Shown here: positions 1 to 7,059 of the stretch, in pieces
How the letters are laid out: every line of letters starts with the position of its first letter
How positions within the stretch are numbered: the first letter of the stretch is position 1
NCBI GenBank assembly: GCA_002393815.1
Contig: DGUB01000002.1
Location: forward strand, 7,707 to 28,374
Source of the DNA: Ruminococcus sp. UBA4321
GTDB lineage: Bacteria; Bacillota; Clostridia; Oscillospirales; Ruminococcaceae
Direction of reading: 5' to 3'
Length of the DNA: 20,668 bases
Position numbers and translations under genes: made by a program
Notes under the pieces: model-generated
Database searches by the model: none
The model's input: the letters and a program-made list of their open reading frames with translations, nothing else
Told to the model about the DNA's origin: nothing

Positions 1-485
1 GCATCGACATAGGCATCACGGAATTCATAATAGCCCCAGCCGAGTGTGGAAGCCGCATAGCTTCCGGGGAGACAGAATTTTACGCAGTCGCCGGCATCGT
101 GCATACCTCCGGCAACATCGATAGTGCCGTCACCGTCGGGGTCGAGAATGTCTTTGTGAGCGTCAATGAATTCCTGTGACAGGTTTGTGCCTTTTTTCTG
201 GGCTGTCATGGGAATGAGCGGAACTTTGGCATCTTCAGTATGGCAGTCGCCGCGCCATTCCAGATTGCCACCTGTAATGCCGCCGCCGCATTTATTCGCA
301 TCGTAGAAATACAGCGATAATTGCAGAGCTTTGGCGAAATTGACATCAACAGGCTCGACGGTTTCCGGAAAGATTTTTTCTACCGGGTCTGCATCTGCGG
401 CGGTAACGGGCAGAGCAGTAGTCAGCAGAACAGCCGCACCTGCCAGAGAAGCAAGCAGCCGTCTGCCGAAAGCGGAACGCTTCAT
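1..485 (-). CDS. GH9 family endoglucanase (cellulase), N-terminal part, cut by window start
   Basis: This secreted glycoside hydrolase family 9 enzyme would cleave beta-1,4 links in cellulose outside the cell. Translation from the ATG at 485 gives 161 residues. A signal peptide comes first: RR at 8-9, a hydrophobic core to about 24, and a likely cut after TAA near 30. The start of the GH9 barrel follows, with ALQLSLYFYDANKCG (53-67), NLEWRGDCH (74-82) and DVAGGMHDAGDCVKF (123-137). In this family the DAGD motif (here 130-133) carries the catalytic base Asp. LPGSYAASTLGWGYYEF (139-155) is also typical. An Asp-rich stretch, DPDGDG (115-120), precedes it. A ribosome site GGAGG at 498-494 fixes the start. 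The C-terminus, including the proton-donor Glu and any dockerin, lies outside the window, so cellulosome membership cannot be seen. The gene is divergent from the VTC gene. Confidence 0.92.
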   Translation of the reverse strand, partial: MKRSAFGRRLLASLAGAAVLLTTALPVTAADADPVEKIFPETVEPVDVNFAKALQLSLYFYDANKCGGGITGGNLEWRGDCHTEDAKVPLIPMTAQKKGTNLSQEFIDAHKDILDPDGDGTIDVAGGMHDAGDCVKFCLPGSYAASTLGWGYYEFRDAYVD

Positions 486-576
486 AATAAAAGAACCTCC
501 TTCAAAGTTTCCGGTCACTGTGATAATGTGTATAATTCTGTCAACAGTTGACCGACTGTAATATTCCTATAGTTCT

Positions 577-605
577 ATTGTAGTAGATTTTCAAGAAATT
601 GTCAA
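577..605 (-). promoter_or_regulatory. Sigma-A promoter of the GH9 gene
   Basis: On the minus strand, TTGACA (605-600), a 17-bp spacer and TACAAT (582-577) form a near-consensus promoter. Transcription would start near 570, giving a leader of about 85 nt before the ATG at 485. Confidence 0.8.
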
Positions 606-810
606 GAGATTTTCACAAAAAATTATTTTTTTTAAATCTGACAAATTTCTTAAGATTTTTTCTTACTGCCTGTAATATGACAGAAGTATATTCCTGATTT
701 TACTGTAAAATAAATACTAAAAGTATATTTTGAAAATATATTCCTGCGGACTTTGTGCATTTTGTATGATTTCTGTGAAAATTCAAAGAAAAAATCACAG
801 ATTTATAAAA
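606..810. other. AT-rich spacer between divergent promoters, with short repeats
   Basis: No gene is visible in this stretch. It holds a 17-bp palindrome, TATATTTTGAAAATATA, at 724-740 and a 10-bp direct repeat, TATATTCCTG, at 687-696 and 737-746, exactly 50 bp apart. Their role is unknown; they could be regulator sites or chance in AT-rich DNA. Confidence 0.5.
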
Positions 811-844
811 CTTTAAGGTTTCTTTAAGCTAAGGATTTTATAAT
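811..844 (+). promoter_or_regulatory. Promoter of VTC/DUF4956 operon with CiaR-type direct repeat
   Basis: A TATAAT -10 box lies at 839-844 without a recognisable -35 at the usual distance. In its place is CTTTAAG (811-817) and CTTTAAG (822-828), an 11-bp-period direct repeat that reads TTTAAG-N5-TTTAAG. It ends 10 bp before the -10. This is the form and spacing known for streptococcal CiaR sites, where an OmpR-family response regulator activates transcription. The actual regulator here is unknown. Confidence 0.6.
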
Positions 845-955
845 ATAACTGTAATCAGACAACGGATTAACAAAACATAAACAAATCCGAAACATTTTAA
901 AAATCTGACAGGTGTATCCTGAAAACAACAAATTTACAGTAAAGGAGTTTTTATT

Positions 956-1789
956 ATGGCAATCAGTACATTTATGAGAAAAGAACTCAAATACATGCTC
1001 GATATGAATCAGTATGAAGCACTGCTGGAAGAAATTCATAAATATATGAATCCCGATAAATTCTGCGTCGGCGGCAAGGACTACGGTATCTATAATCTGT
1101 ATTATGATACACCGGATGACTACTTAATCCGGAATTCTCTGGAAAAGCCCTATTATAAAGAGAAAATCCGCCTGAGAAGCTACTACTCTCCGGCAAATCC
1201 CGACGATAAGGTTTTCCTGGAAATCAAAAAGAAGGTCAACGGCATTGTCACAAAAAGACGCGTGACGCTTACCCTCGCCGAATCGGATGCCTACATGCTC
1301 CACCGCCAGAAGCCGGTTGACATGAGCAAATACCTCCAGAAGCAGATTTTCAGCGAACTGGATGTGTTCATGAATACTTACAACGATATCAAGCCGAAAC
1401 AGTATATCAGCTATCAGAGAAGCGCATTCTTCGGTAAGGAAGATTCCAACTTCCGTCTGACATTCGACCGTCAGCTGACCGAAAGAAGATATGACCTCTC
1501 GCTTGGTCTGCCGAGTTACGGCGCACAGATTATCGCGCCGAACCAGAGACTCATGGAAGTCAAGATTGTAGGTGCTATGCCCTTATGGCTCGCTGATGCC
1601 ATGGCAAGACTGCAAATTCGCAGAATCAGCTTTTCCAAATACGGCACAGCCTACAAGAGATATATCCGCCAGAAACTCTATGCAGAAGGCAAGCTGAAAC
1701 AGACAACTGCCTGCTCTCCGCTGAATCTGCACCCCGGAATTATCCAGTCCGCCAATAACGCTATGATGTACCAGAAAGGAAGTATGTAA
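956..1789 (+). CDS. VTC-domain (polyphosphate polymerase-like) protein
   Basis: This 277-aa protein has the VTC fold of the triphosphate-tunnel type, related to the polyphosphate polymerase part of yeast Vtc4. Conserved charged positions of the tunnel are visible: RKELKY (8-13), KEKIRLR (68-74), FLEIKKK (87-93), KRRVTL (100-105), YQRSAF (153-158), LTFDR (168-172), LMEVKI (199-204) and FSKYGTAYKR (226-235). No membrane segment is seen, so it should be cytoplasmic. The ATG at 956 follows AAAGGAG at 941-947. The next gene starts 2 nt after the stop and codes a DUF4956 membrane protein, a pairing seen often in Firmicutes, so the two probably act together at the membrane. Whether bacterial members make polyphosphate is not settled, and the substrate here is inferred only from the fold. 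Confidence 0.85.
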   Translation: MAISTFMRKELKYMLDMNQYEALLEEIHKYMNPDKFCVGGKDYGIYNLYYDTPDDYLIRNSLEKPYYKEKIRLRSYYSPANPDDKVFLEIKKKVNGIVTKRRVTLTLAESDAYMLHRQKPVDMSKYLQKQIFSELDVFMNTYNDIKPKQYISYQRSAFFGKEDSNFRLTFDRQLTERRYDLSLGLPSYGAQIIAPNQRLMEVKIVGAMPLWLADAMARLQIRRISFSKYGTAYKRYIRQKLYAEGKLKQTTACSPLNLHPGIIQSANNAMMYQKGSM

Positions 1790-1791
1790 TT

Positions 1792-2490
1792 ATGTTTAGT
1801 TCAATTATCTCTTATGATGAAATCACAGGTCTGACCGAAGTCGGATTCGGCACGTTTCTGATTGTTTTAGTTGCTTCGCTTGTTATCGGTTTCGGCATCA
1901 GTGCCGTATACATGCTCACGCACAAGAAAGAAGGTTTTGCCCAGAGTTACGCACTGACGCTGATTATGCTTCCCCCGATTGTAGCGGTTCTGCTCATGCT
2001 GATTGATACTGTAGCAGGCGGTCTGGCTCTTGCCGGTGTCTTCACGCTCACCAGATTCAGAAGCATCGCCGCCGACCCGAAGGATGTCTGCTATGTGTTC
2101 ATGGCAATGGCTTGCGGTGTCATCGTTGGAAAAGGCTATATCGCCGTTGCAATTGCATTCTTCCTGGTGATGGCAATTGTTATGTATGTTCTTAACATGC
2201 TGAACTACGCCGCACCGAAAGCCAGTGACATGACCCTGAAAATCACTGTTCCGGAAGACCTCAACTATGAACATCTGTTCGATTCTATCCTGAACAAATA
2301 TACTTCCAGCTGGAAACTCCGCAGAGTAAAAACCACAAACTTCGGTTCTCTGTTTGACTGCATCTACAGCATTCAGCTTCCCGACAATGTAGACCAGAAG
2401 AAATTCCTGGATGAACTCCGCACCTTGAACGGCAACATGACCATTCAGCTGACGCTGTTCCGCTACGAGGACAGAATTTACGAAAAATAA
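1792..2490 (+). CDS. DUF4956 family membrane protein, partner of VTC protein
   Basis: This 232-aa integral membrane protein has three or four hydrophobic segments (about 20-42, 53-82, 100-113 and 115-137) and a soluble C-terminal domain (about 145-232). The conserved block ALAGVFTLTRFRSIAADPKD (79-98), followed by YVFMAMACG, is the hallmark of DUF4956. The start lies 2 nt after the VTC stop, with its AAAGGAAG ribosome site inside the end of the VTC gene, so translation is probably coupled. The VTC product may feed, gate or be anchored by this channel-like protein, but this is inference because no family function is established. A terminator follows 30 nt downstream, so the operon has two genes. 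Confidence 0.88.
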   Translation: MFSSIISYDEITGLTEVGFGTFLIVLVASLVIGFGISAVYMLTHKKEGFAQSYALTLIMLPPIVAVLLMLIDTVAGGLALAGVFTLTRFRSIAADPKDVCYVFMAMACGVIVGKGYIAVAIAFFLVMAIVMYVLNMLNYAAPKASDMTLKITVPEDLNYEHLFDSILNKYTSSWKLRRVKTTNFGSLFDCIYSIQLPDNVDQKKFLDELRTLNGNMTIQLTLFRYEDRIYEK

Positions 2491-2519
2491 TTCTTCATCT
2501 CTCTCAATTCCCGATAAAG

Positions 2520-2557
2520 CCGCCGGATGCCCTCCACGTCCGGTGGTTTTTAATTTT
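2520..2557 (+). terminator. Intrinsic terminator of VTC/DUF4956 operon
   Basis: CCGCCGGA (2520-2527) pairs with TCCGGTGG (2539-2546), with one G-T pair and an 11-nt loop, and is followed by TTTTTAATTTTT. Confidence 0.85.
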
Positions 2558-2716
2558 TACTTATTCAAGCATTGTTAATTAATGACTAAAATATGAATAA
2601 AATATGAAAAATCTTAATTTCATAAAATATTCATATTTATGGGGACAAAAAACGAAAAAATCAGAAAAAAGTGCATTTTAATAATATTATAAATCAGTTT
2701 TTCATGTTATTGTGTA

Positions 2717-2745
2717 TTGAAACGCGGGCGAAAATCATGTAAAAT
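2717..2745 (+). promoter_or_regulatory. Promoter of candidate intergenic RNA
   Basis: TTGAAA (2717-2722), a 17-bp spacer and TAAAAT (2740-2745) make a plausible sigma-A promoter. No open reading frame with a ribosome site follows before the terminator at 2993-3025. Confidence 0.5.
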
Positions 2746-2751
2746 AATAGA

Positions 2752-3025
2752 AACAGTTCAGTTTGTGACTGCTTTATACAGTAGTTCAAAGATGTCCCCC
2801 TCTCAAACGTTTTTGAAACAGAAAGCAGAAAATACAGACGGACTGTAGAAAAGTTAAATGTTTTGACTTTAGCGCAGTGAGAGTTTTCTCTCAGTCGAAA
2901 GATTTGATTTTTCATTACAGCTCGCAGTGCAGATGGATAACTATCCAAATTTTAAAGCTGTAAATAACATTTTACCTTCCTCTTTATGAAAGCGTCCGGC
3001 AATTAGGTCGGGCGTTTTTATTTTT
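2752..3025 (+). ncRNA. Candidate structured non-coding RNA, about 270 nt, unknown family
   Basis: Between a promoter-like sequence and an intrinsic terminator lies a stretch without credible genes but rich in hairpins. (1) TTTG-t-GACTGCT (2762-2773) pairs with AGTAGTTCAAA (2780-2790). (2) TCAAA/TTTGA at 2803-2816 has loop CGTT. (3) TACAG/CTGTA occurs around 2833-2847. (4) AAAGTTAA (2850-2857) pairs with TTGACTTT (2863-2870). (5) TGAGAG/CTCTCA (2878-2893) has a TTTT loop. (6) TTACAGCT (2915-2922) pairs perfectly with AGCTGTAA (2956-2963) and encloses TGGAT/ATCCA (2934-2947). I could not match it to 6S, tmRNA, RNase P, SRP, T-box or a known riboswitch. The terminator separates it from the RHH-clpB operon, so it looks free-standing. 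Its existence as a transcript is inferred. Confidence 0.45.
2993..3025 (+). terminator. Intrinsic terminator of candidate RNA
   Basis: CGTCCGGC (2993-3000) pairs with GTCGGGCG (3007-3014), with two wobble pairs and a 6-nt loop, followed by TTTTTATTTTTC. It lies too far from the DUF4956 stop, and behind another terminator, to serve that operon. Confidence 0.8.
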
Positions 3026-3060
3026 CTCAAAAAAATCTGCAAAAATTTTTAATAAACCTC

Positions 3061-3089
3061 TTGACAAATTAAAAGTTCTGTGTTATAAT
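3061..3089 (+). promoter_or_regulatory. Consensus promoter of RHH-clpB operon
   Basis: TTGACA (3061-3066), a 17-bp spacer and TATAAT (3084-3089), with TG at 3081-3082 as an extended -10, form an essentially perfect sigma-A promoter. Such a strong promoter in front of a stress chaperone suggests that repression sets its output. Confidence 0.9.
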
Positions 3090-3111
3090 AAAATCACAGT
3101 AAAAATTAATA

Positions 3112-3137
3112 ATTCGGAATAAAAATTCAGAATTTTT
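3112..3137. promoter_or_regulatory. Tandem ATTCnGAAT palindromes, candidate operator
   Basis: ATTCGGAAT (3112-3120) and ATTCAGAAT (3125-3133) are two copies of one short palindrome 13 bp apart, between the transcription start (about 3096) and the ribosome site. The second sits in a longer perfect palindrome, AAAAATTC-A-GAATTTTT (3121-3137). Ribbon-helix-helix dimers typically bind such tandem short repeats, and the first gene of the operon codes one. No CIRCE or CtsR box is present. Confidence 0.5.
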
Positions 3138-3151
3138 ATGAAAGGAGAATC

Positions 3152-3778
3152 ATGCCTATGAATAAAAGCATTTACAGTCTGGTATTGTCGGATGACGTTG
3201 TCGCGAAGGTCGATGACCTTGCCTATCAGATGCACAGCAGCCGCTCCAATATTATCAACCAGATTCTTGCGGAACATTTTTCCTGCATTACGCCGGAAAT
3301 GCGGATGCAGACTATCTTTTCCGGCATGGAATCCCTGATACAGCAGTTCCGCATTCTGGAACAGACTTCTGTCAACATGCGCGCACTGCAAAGTCAGCTG
3401 AATTATAAATACAAGCCGACAGTCCAGTATTCTGTAGAACTCTTCAAAACCCCGGAAGACAGCCGCGCCGGAAAACTCCGCATTCAGCTTCGCACACAGA
3501 ACCAGACTCTCCTGATTTCTCTGGAACAGTTCTTCCGGCTGTGGATTCTGCTGGAACAGCAGTATCTGCATACAAAGGCAGAATATCAGCTTTCTCCCGG
3601 CAGACTGGAACGCTCACTTCAAAATCCCGATGCCGGAGAAACCGAATTCGGCGAACTGCTCGGCAGCTATGTCCGGCGGTTTGACCGCTATCTGAAAGCC
3701 TGGTTTGCCGGAACTTCTCCGCAGGAACTCGAAAACAGCTTCCGCGAAGAAGCACAGAATCTCACAAAAATCATTTAA
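3152..3778 (+). CDS. Ribbon-helix-helix (CopG/Arc-like) protein upstream of clpB
   Basis: This 208-aa protein begins with a ribbon-helix-helix fold. A strand, KSIYSLVLS (5-13), is followed by helix A (14-28) and helix B starting SSRSNIINQIL (29-39), where SRSNII is the typical turn. The remaining 160 residues are mostly helical, rich in Gln and Leu (LIQQFRILEQ, LLISLEQFFRLWILLEQQ), and match no domain I recognise; they could dimerise or sense a signal. The ribosome site AAAGGAG (3141-3147) is 4 nt from the ATG at 3152 and 10 nt from an in-frame ATG at 3158, so either may be used. The stop lies 22 nt before clpB with no terminator between, so they share the promoter at 3061. A role as autoregulating repressor of clpB is inference. 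Confidence 0.75.
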   Translation: MPMNKSIYSLVLSDDVVAKVDDLAYQMHSSRSNIINQILAEHFSCITPEMRMQTIFSGMESLIQQFRILEQTSVNMRALQSQLNYKYKPTVQYSVELFKTPEDSRAGKLRIQLRTQNQTLLISLEQFFRLWILLEQQYLHTKAEYQLSPGRLERSLQNPDAGETEFGELLGSYVRRFDRYLKAWFAGTSPQELENSFREEAQNLTKII

Positions 3779-3800
3779 TCCCCGAAGGAGGCAATTTTTT

Positions 3801-6398
3801 ATGAATGCTCAGAAATTCACCCAGAAATCTATGGAAGCGATTCAGAACGCCCAGAGCCTTGCGCTGTCCGCACAGAATATGCATATCGAACAGCTGCATC
3901 TGTTTCAGGCGTTAATCAGTCAGGACGGCGGCTTAATCGGTCAGCTGCTCCAGAAACTGAATGTCAATCTGAATCAGCTTCAGAATACAGTACAGACTGC
4001 CATCAACAATATGCCTGCCGTGACCGGAAGCGGTCGTCAGCCCGGACAAATCCTGATTTCTCAGGATGTGGATAAAGTTCTGAATCAGGCAGAACAGCAG
4101 GCTTCCAAAATGAAAGACGAATATGTTTCTGTCGAACATATCTTTCTGGCTCTGCTCGAAAGTCCGGACAATGACCTGAAAAAAATTCTGAATCAGTATG
4201 CGATTGATAAAAATCAGTTTTTACAGGTTCTCATGCAGGTGCGCGGCAATACCAGAGTCACCAGCGAAAACCCCGAAGAAACTTACGATGTTCTCAAAAA
4301 ATACGGTCAGGACTTGACCGACCTCGCAAGACAAAGCAAGCTCGACCCCGTTATCGGCAGAGACAGCGAAATCCGGAACGTTATCCGGATTCTGTCCAGA
4401 AAATCCAAGAACAATCCGGTGCTGATTGGTGAACCCGGTGTCGGTAAAACTGCCATCGCGGAAGGACTTGCCCTGCGTATCGTCCGCGGAGACGTTCCCG
4501 ACAGCCTCAGAGAAAGAACTATCTTCTCTCTGGATTTGGGCGCACTCATCGCCGGCGCAAAGTACCGCGGCGAATTTGAAGAACGTCTCAAAGCCGTCCT
4601 GAACGAAATCAAGAAAAGTGAAGGTCAGATTATTCTGTTCATCGATGAACTGCATACTATCGTCGGCGCAGGCAAGACTGACGGCGCAATGGATGCCGGA
4701 AATCTTTTAAAACCTATGCTTGCCAGAGGGGAACTCCACTGCATCGGCGCGACAACACTCAACGAATATCGTCAGTATATCGAAAAAGACCAAGCTCTCG
4801 AACGGCGTTTCCAGCCTGTACTCGTTCCTGAACCGACTGTTGAAGATACTGTCTCTATCCTCCGCGGTCTGAAAGAACGCTATGAAGTTTTCCACGGCGT
4901 GAAAATCCATGATGCCGCTCTGCTCGCCGCCGCGACGCTCTCTGACAGATATATCTCCGACAGATTCCTTCCCGATAAGGCTATCGACCTCGTAGACGAA
5001 GCCTGCGCCATGATTCGTACCGAGATGGATTCCATGCCGCAGGAACTCGATGATATCTCCCGTCACATGATTCGCCTCGAAATCGAAGAAACTGCCCTCA
5101 AAAAAGAAACCGATAAACTCTCTCAGGAACACTTGCAGGAAATTCAGAAAGAACTTGCAGACCTCAAAGAAAAATTCAATGAGATGAAAGCACGCTGGGA
5201 AAACGAAAAATCCAGTATCTCCAGAGTGCAGAAACTCCGCGAAGAAATCGAACAGGTCAGCGCGGAAATGGAACGCGCCGAACGCACCTATGACCTCAAC
5301 CGCGCCGCCGAACTCAAATACGGCAAACTTCCTGAACTCCGGAAAGAACTCGCCGAACAGGAGAAAATTGCTTCCGAATCCGGTACACAGCAGAGTCTGC
5401 TCCGTGATGAAGTCACTGCCGAAGAAATCGCGAAAATCATCTGCCGCTGGACAGGAATTCCGGTTTCCAAACTTATGGAAGGCGAACGCGAAAAGCTTCT
5501 CCGGATGGAAGATATTCTGCATCAGCGTGTTATCGGTCAGGATGAAGCCGTGACAAAAGTCAGCGAAGCCATTCTCCGTTCCCGTGCAGGCATCCAGAAC
5601 CCGAACAAGCCCCTCGGTTCGTTCCTGTTCCTGGGACCCACCGGTGTCGGCAAAACCGAACTTGCCAAGGCTCTGGCACAAGCTCTGTTCGATGATGAAA
5701 ACAATATGGTCAGAATCGACATGAGCGAATATATGGAAAAATTTAGTGTCAGCCGTTTGATTGGTGCGCCTCCCGGATATGTTGGCTATGAAGAAGGCGG
5801 TCAGCTGACCGAAGCCGTCCGCAGAAAGCCTTATTCCGTCGTGCTTCTGGACGAAGTCGAAAAGGCTCACCCGGATGTGTTCAATCTGCTTCTGCAAGTT
5901 CTCGACGATGGCAGAATTACCGATTCTCAGGGCAGAACCGTCGATTTCAAGAATACTATCCTGATTCTGACTTCCAATCTCGGTTCACCGTTTATCTTAG
6001 AGGGTATGCAGGAGAACGGCGAAATCTCCGAAGATGCCAAGAATCAGGTCAACAAGCTTCTGCGTCAGCAGTTCCGTCCGGAATTCCTGAACCGTCTGGA
6101 TGAGATTGTCTTCTACAAGCCTCTGCTCCGTGAACAGATTTTCAGTATTGTGGATTTACAGCTGAAAGACCTGAAACGCCGTCTGTCCGACAAGCAGCTT
6201 GATGTGGAAATTACAGAAGCTGCCCGGAATGCCGTTGTCGATAACAGTTATGATGTCAGCTTCGGTGCGCGTCCGCTCAAGAGATATATGCAGCAGAAGT
6301 TTGAAACGCTTATCGCAAAGCATATTATCAGTGATGACCCGGCTCCCGGCACTGTGCTGAAAATTGATTATCAGAACAGCGAATTCGTTCTTGTATAA
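3801..6398 (+). CDS. clpB: ClpB, ATP-dependent protein disaggregase (Hsp104 family)
   Basis: ClpB pulls proteins out of aggregates together with DnaK in the cytoplasm, working as a hexamer. The 865 residues match the usual length of about 860. The order is an N-terminal Clp repeat domain (1-150), then NBD1 with Walker A GEPGVGKT (210-217) and Walker B ILFIDE (278-283). The coiled-coil middle domain (about 400-530) separates ClpB from ClpA. NBD2 has Walker A GPTGVGKT (612-619) and Walker B VVLLDE (680-685), followed by the FLNRLDE and GARPLKR sensor regions. No ClpP-binding IGF/L loop is evident, as expected. The start at 3801 is set by AAGGAGG (3785-3791); an earlier in-frame ATG at 3705 lies inside the RHH gene and has no ribosome site. 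It is the second gene of the RHH operon and is closed by a strong terminator. Confidence 0.97.
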   Translation: MNAQKFTQKSMEAIQNAQSLALSAQNMHIEQLHLFQALISQDGGLIGQLLQKLNVNLNQLQNTVQTAINNMPAVTGSGRQPGQILISQDVDKVLNQAEQQASKMKDEYVSVEHIFLALLESPDNDLKKILNQYAIDKNQFLQVLMQVRGNTRVTSENPEETYDVLKKYGQDLTDLARQSKLDPVIGRDSEIRNVIRILSRKSKNNPVLIGEPGVGKTAIAEGLALRIVRGDVPDSLRERTIFSLDLGALIAGAKYRGEFEERLKAVLNEIKKSEGQIILFIDELHTIVGAGKTDGAMDAGNLLKPMLARGELHCIGATTLNEYRQYIEKDQALERRFQPVLVPEPTVEDTVSILRGLKERYEVFHGVKIHDAALLAAATLSDRYISDRFLPDKAIDLVDEACAMIRTEMDSMPQELDDISRHMIRLEIEETALKKETDKLSQEHLQEIQKELADLKEKFNEMKARWENEKSSISRVQKLREEIEQVSAEMERAERTYDLNRAAELKYGKLPELRKELAEQEKIASESGTQQSLLRDEVTAEEIAKIICRWTGIPVSKLMEGEREKLLRMEDILHQRVIGQDEAVTKVSEAILRSRAGIQNPNKPLGSFLFLGPTGVGKTELAKALAQALFDDENNMVRIDMSEYMEKFSVSRLIGAPPGYVGYEEGGQLTEAVRRKPYSVVLLDEVEKAHPDVFNLLLQVLDDGRITDSQGRTVDFKNTILILTSNLGSPFILEGMQENGEISEDAKNQVNKLLRQQFRPEFLNRLDEIVFYKPLLREQIFSIVDLQLKDLKRRLSDKQLDVEITEAARNAVVDNSYDVSFGARPLKRYMQQKFETLIAKHIISDDPAPGTVLKIDYQNSEFVLV

Positions 6399-6403
6399 AA
6401 ATT

Positions 6404-6434
6404 TCTCCCCTGAAACGCTCAGGGGAGATTTTTT
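6404..6434. terminator. Bidirectional terminator between clpB and the 53-aa gene
   Basis: TCTCCCCTGA (6404-6413) pairs perfectly with TCAGGGGAGA (6419-6428) around AACGC, followed by TTTTTT on the plus strand. On the minus strand the hairpin is followed by AATTTTT, so it can also end the convergent small gene. Confidence 0.93.
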
Positions 6435-6594
6435 ATTTCTGCACTGCTGAATGAAGCAAGCGATGCAGTAAAATTTCTGCATATTCGCTGACTGTCATTG
6501 CTTTATAATGCACATCATGTTCAGCAGCTTCGGCTTTTCGCTGTTCCAATATAACAGCATCCTCATGTGTCAGATAGATTTCTATTTTTTCCAT
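6433..6594 (-). CDS. Small 53-aa protein, possible ribbon-helix-helix
   Basis: Translation from the ATG at 6594 gives 53 residues, starting MEKIEIYLTHEDAVILEQRK and ending LLHSAVQK. The form (strand KIEIYLT, a charged helix, then MTVSEYAEILLHRLL) resembles a short ribbon-helix-helix DNA-binding protein or antitoxin, but the match is only by shape. The evidence that it is a real gene is good: a strong ribosome site, AAAGGAGG (6608-6601), 6 nt from the ATG, a near-consensus promoter at 6616-6644, and a shared terminator. It is divergent from an XRE-type regulator whose start is 120 bp away, so the two may regulate each other or a common target. No toxin gene is adjacent. Confidence 0.72.
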   Translation of the reverse strand: MEKIEIYLTHEDAVILEQRKAEAAEHDVHYKAMTVSEYAEILLHRLLHSAVQK

Positions 6595-6615
6595 AATATC
6601 CCTCCTTTCCTTTTT

Positions 6616-6644
6616 ATTATATCATAAGTTGATAAAAAAGTCAA
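6616..6644 (-). promoter_or_regulatory. Promoter of 53-aa gene with overlapping inverted repeat
   Basis: On the minus strand, TTGACT (6644-6639), a 17-bp spacer and TATAAT (6621-6616) with an extended TG form a strong promoter. GTTGA (6628-6632) and TCAAC (6641-6645) form an inverted repeat with an 8-bp gap over the -35 and spacer, a possible operator. Confidence 0.8.
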
Positions 6645-6684
6645 CAATCAGCATTTATAATTCCCTGTTACGTTGAAAATACTA

Positions 6685-6693
6685 TGATACAAT
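6685..6693 (+). promoter_or_regulatory. Extended -10 promoter of XRE regulator gene
   Basis: TG-A-TACAAT (6685-6693) lies 21 bp before the ATG, with only a poor -35 upstream, so transcription is probably weak or activator-dependent. TATGATA here mirrors TATCATA at 6620-6626 in the divergent promoter. Confidence 0.55.
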
Positions 6694-6714
6694 AAAATAA
6701 AAACGGAGTATATT

Positions 6715-7032
6715 ATGAACGCGAATATTTTCGGAGAAAGAATTAGAAAATTAAGAAAAGAAGCCGGACTAACCCAAAAAGAACTTGCAGAGAGAATATG
6801 GCTTTCCAAAACTGTTGTCAGCAATTATGAACTTGGTACACGGAACCCCTCTATTGATATTGTCGTGAAGTTTGCGAATTATTTTCATGTTTCGACAGAT
6901 TATCTGCTTGGCGTTGAGCCGAATCAAAATAATTTCGATACTGACGGACTAACCGAAGAAGATATTCGGTTAATTGAATACACTATCAAAGTTCTGAAAT
7001 GTAAAAACAATCACAGCCCTGACCGCAGATAA
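6715..7032 (+). CDS. XRE-family helix-turn-helix transcriptional regulator
   Basis: This 105-aa cytoplasmic DNA-binding protein carries a Cro/CI-type domain over about residues 5-65: FGERIRKLRKEAGLTQKELAERIWLSKTVVSNYELGTRNP and so on, ending with the typical STDYLLG, where the motif TQKELAERI and the recognition helix SKTVVSNYE are clear. The short C-terminal tail (66-105) is probably a dimerisation helix. GGAG (6705-6708) precedes the ATG by 6 nt. The gene is alone on its strand, ends within a terminator hairpin, and is divergent from the 53-aa gene, so autoregulation of the shared 120-bp spacer is likely. The target genes are not known. Confidence 0.92.
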   Translation: MNANIFGERIRKLRKEAGLTQKELAERIWLSKTVVSNYELGTRNPSIDIVVKFANYFHVSTDYLLGVEPNQNNFDTDGLTEEDIRLIEYTIKVLKCKNNHSPDRR

Positions 7033-7059
7033 TGCAGTCAGGGCTGATTTGTTTTATTT
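7014..7059. terminator. Bidirectional terminator between XRE and 2H phosphoesterase genes
   Basis: CAGCCCTGAC (7014-7023), inside the end of the XRE gene, pairs perfectly with GTCAGGGCTG (7037-7046), followed by ATTTGTTTTATTTTT. On the minus strand the arm is followed by TGATTGTTTTTA, so both convergent genes are served. Confidence 0.92.

Noticed and set aside
2694..2948. Minus-strand 84-codon frame in the candidate RNA region
   Set aside because: No ribosome site and no domain; the region's promoter and terminator face the other way, and stop-free length alone is not convincing.
3121..3137. AAAAATTCAGAATTTTT as a terminator hairpin
   Set aside because: The loop would be 1-3 nt and the stem almost all A-T, directly before a strong ribosome site; an operator is more likely.
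3705..3800. Earlier in-frame start that would lengthen ClpB by 32 residues
   Set aside because: It overlaps the RHH gene and has no ribosome site, whereas the ATG at 3801 has AAGGAGG at good spacing and gives the normal ClpB N-terminus.
4707..5897. Long minus-strand reading frame of 396 codons inside clpB
   Set aside because: It is rich in Phe with no ribosome site or family resemblance, and it mirrors the well-conserved clpB frame. It is a codon-bias shadow.
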